Assembly: GCA_947311455.1 (NCBI GenBank)
Contig: CAMZKY010000039.1
Location: forward strand, 1 to 6,756
Direction: 5' to 3'
Source of the DNA: an uncultured Marinosulfonomonas sp.
GTDB lineage: Bacteria > Pseudomonadota > Alphaproteobacteria > Rhodobacterales > Rhodobacteraceae
Length of the DNA stretch: 6,756 nucleotides
Part shown: positions 5,759-6,756 of the stretch, piece by piece
Layout of the letters: each line of letters starts with the position of its first letter
How positions within the stretch are numbered: position 1 is the first letter of the stretch
Program-made: the position numbers and the translations under genes
Notes under the pieces: generated by a model
Seen by the model: only the letters and a program-made list of their open reading frames with translations
Databases searched by the model: none
Told to the model about the DNA's origin: nothing

Positions 5759-5766
5759 AGGGCGCG

Positions 5767-5804
5767 ATTTCCCGGTCCGGCGTGATGAGCCGTGGCTGGG
5801 AAAT
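5767..5804. terminator. Long hairpin, likely shared terminator of dgcN and the convergent pilin-like gene
   Basis: ATTTCCC (5767-5773) pairs perfectly with GGGAAAT (5798-5804). The inner part GGTCCGGC (5774-5781) and GCCGTGGCT (5789-5797) continues the stem through two G-U pairs and one bulged T, giving about 15 pairs and a 7-nt loop. It lies 8 bp after the dgcN stop and 31 bp beyond the stop of the leftward gene. There is no strong T-run in either direction, so termination is inferred from position and stem strength. Confidence 0.55.
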
Positions 5805-5835
5805 AATATGTCGGGATAAGTCCTTAGATTACGGC

Positions 5836-6375
5836 TTACATCTCTTCTTCTTCGCCTGAGGAACCGCCAACGATAGAGGGATCGGCTTCAATTAGGGCTT
5901 CTGCCAGGTAGAATGCATACTCGTTGCCTTCCGGAATGGTTATCCCTCGATCAATAAAGACGCTTTCTGTAACCATCAGCGTGTCTACGTATTGGAGTAC
6001 ATCTTCGCCCCCGGTCGCATTTGCATAATAATCGTTATATGCTTGCTGCAGGGCTTCATCGCTAAGCTCCGATATTGAGGTGTATAGTTTTTCAACCCAG
6101 AATTCGTCGTCTTGGTGCGGGGCATAAAGGGCTTGATATTGATCGAATACTTCAGGTCTTTCCAGCCAATCTCCGCTGGATTCATTATCTGTTCCAAAGG
6201 TCAGGCTTGTTGATGCCAGTTCTGTTGCGATATTGTCGGCAAGCGTATTGGCTCCACCGCCTACTGAGAACATGGTGGCGCTACTCAAACCAACGATTGC
6301 GCCAGTTAATACAACCCAGTCAACAGTAACAGCACCAGAATCATCAATAACAAATTTAAGGGTCTTGTATTTCAT
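5836..6375 (-). CDS. Flp-pilin-like protein with long acidic C-terminal domain
   Basis: The 179-residue product starts MKYKTLKFVIDDSGAVTVDW, which is the N-terminus of Flp/type IVb-pilin-like proteins of Rhodobacteraceae. A short basic leader is followed by G14, then A-V-T-V-D19-W20, where the usual +5 Glu and +6 Tyr/Phe are replaced by Asp and Trp. A hydrophobic segment follows (about 15-40). Prepilin peptidase would be expected to cut after G14. Normal Flp pilins have about 50-70 residues; here some 130 acidic, aromatic-rich residues follow, ending in GSSGEEEEM. I do not recognise this extra domain. It would lie outside the inner membrane. No other tad/flp gene is in the window. A longer frame begins at TTG 6411, but ATG 6375 has GGGA seven bases upstream and gives the typical leader. 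The gene appears more AT-rich than its neighbours and sits backwards between dgcN and dgcA, which hints at later insertion. Confidence 0.8.
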   Translation of the reverse strand: MKYKTLKFVIDDSGAVTVDWVVLTGAIVGLSSATMFSVGGGANTLADNIATELASTSLTFGTDNESSGDWLERPEVFDQYQALYAPHQDDEFWVEKLYTSISELSDEALQQAYNDYYANATGGEDVLQYVDTLMVTESVFIDRGITIPEGNEYAFYLAEALIEADPSIVGGSSGEEEEM

Positions 6376-6468
6376 CGTTTGTTCCCATTTGTGTATGTGG
6401 TTAGAATACAAGTAAAGTTAAGAATAGAATGTGGCATAATATAGCCTGAACTATGAAAGATTAAAGAA
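6376..6468. promoter_or_regulatory. AT-rich divergent promoter region of the pilin-like gene and dgcA
   Basis: This 93-bp gap is the most AT-rich part of the right half and separates two divergent starts. CATAAT at 6435-6440 is a fair rightward -10 for dgcA, but no convincing -35 is found 16-18 bp before it. AT-rich words such as TATATT and TATTCT on the minus strand could serve the pilin-like gene. Its presence implies that dgcA can be transcribed independently of dgcN here. Confidence 0.4.
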
Positions 6469-6756
6469 ATGATGATTTCTGTTAACCATGATGTATTCAA
6501 GTTGGCGCAGGTGTTTACGATTTCCCGTGGTAGCCGGACCGAGGCCAAGGTTTTAACGGTGCGTGTGGCGCGGGATGGTAAAACCGGTTGGGGTGAATGT
6601 GTGCCTTATGCGCGTTATGGCGAAACGCTGGATAGTGTAACCGCAGAAATCAATGGATTGCCTGCCGATATTTCACGCATGGATTTACAAGACGCCCTAC
6701 CCGCCGGGGCGGCGCGAAATGCGGTGGATTGCGCGTTGTGGGATCTTGAGGCCAAG
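6469..6756 (+). CDS. dgcA: N-acetyl-D-glutamate racemase DgcA, enolase superfamily (5' part)
   Basis: The first 96 residues of a gene that runs off the right edge match the N-terminal capping domain of enolase-superfamily dipeptide-epimerase-like enzymes. The family landmarks are VFTISRGSRTEAKVLTV at 15-31, GWGECVPYARYGET at 40-53 and AARNAVDCALWDLEAK at 81-96. The catalytic barrel lysines and metal ligands lie beyond the window. In the DgcN/DgcA route it converts N-acetyl-D-glutamate to N-acetyl-L-glutamate, which can enter arginine synthesis or be deacetylated to L-glutamate. Older annotation would call this L-Ala-D/L-Glu epimerase; the DgcA call is favoured because dgcN is the nearest gene on the same strand. 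Two adjacent ATGs (6469 and 6472) follow a weak AAAGA, and either may be used. Confidence 0.85.
   Translation, partial: MMISVNHDVFKLAQVFTISRGSRTEAKVLTVRVARDGKTGWGECVPYARYGETLDSVTAEINGLPADISRMDLQDALPAGAARNAVDCALWDLEAK

Noticed and set aside
6376..6411. N-terminal extension of the pilin-like protein from TTG 6411
   Set aside because: The ATG at 6375 has a GGGA ribosome binding site and gives the short basic leader expected before the prepilin cleavage glycine.
1..6756. Mobile element, prophage or defence-system cargo
   Set aside because: No transposase, integrase, terminal repeats, target duplication, toxin-antitoxin or defence-gene motifs were seen; most genes are ordinary metabolic genes.

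Overview
The window looks like chromosomal DNA of a marine Rhodobacteraceae (Roseobacter-type) alphaproteobacterium with moderate GC content. The best pointers are an Mcl1-type L-malyl-CoA/beta-methylmalyl-CoA lyase very close to the Rhodobacter protein as I remember it, a proteobacterial-type accA, and a Flp-pilin-like N-terminus of the 'SGAVTVDWVVL' kind common in this family. No insertion sequence, rRNA, tRNA or CRISPR array is visible. The assignment rests on recognised protein sequence, not on a search.

Left part (1-1834, all minus strand): accA (869-1834) is followed 117 bp downstream by the 5' part of a membrane protein gene that runs off the left edge (1-751). This gene encodes several hydrophobic segments and then a 28-unit imperfect hexanucleotide repeat (23-190), which gives an Ala-X dipeptide tract of membrane-like composition. 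A perfect 12-bp inverted repeat sits right at the tract boundary. The function is unknown. Because the gene has no stop codon in the window it is easily missed.

Middle (1835-2882): divergent from accA lies a roughly 60-codon 3' remnant of a GyrI-domain (AraC/GyrI-type) gene with no proper start. It is followed after 9 bp by an intact GyrI-like ligand-binding protein gene (2172-2813). A GC-rich hairpin separates this from the minus-strand pair that follows.

Right part (2883-6756): mcl1 (3505-4464) and an Asp/Glu-racemase-like gene (2883-3515) overlap by 11 bp and are transcribed leftward. Across a 292-bp control region unusually rich in TTGC/GCAA words and palindromes, dgcN (4757-5758, DUF1611) is transcribed rightward, and the 5' part of dgcA (6469-6756) ends the window. 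DgcN and DgcA are the acetyltransferase and racemase of the acetylated route of D-glutamate catabolism. Here they are separated by a minus-strand gene (5836-6375) for an unusually long Flp-pilin-like protein. Working together, Mcl1 splits malyl-CoA-type thioesters to glyoxylate plus acetyl-CoA or propionyl-CoA (ethylmalonyl-CoA pathway). DgcN uses acetyl-CoA to acetylate D-glutamate and DgcA inverts the product. A role for the racemase-like protein in D-amino acid chemistry is suggested only by its location.
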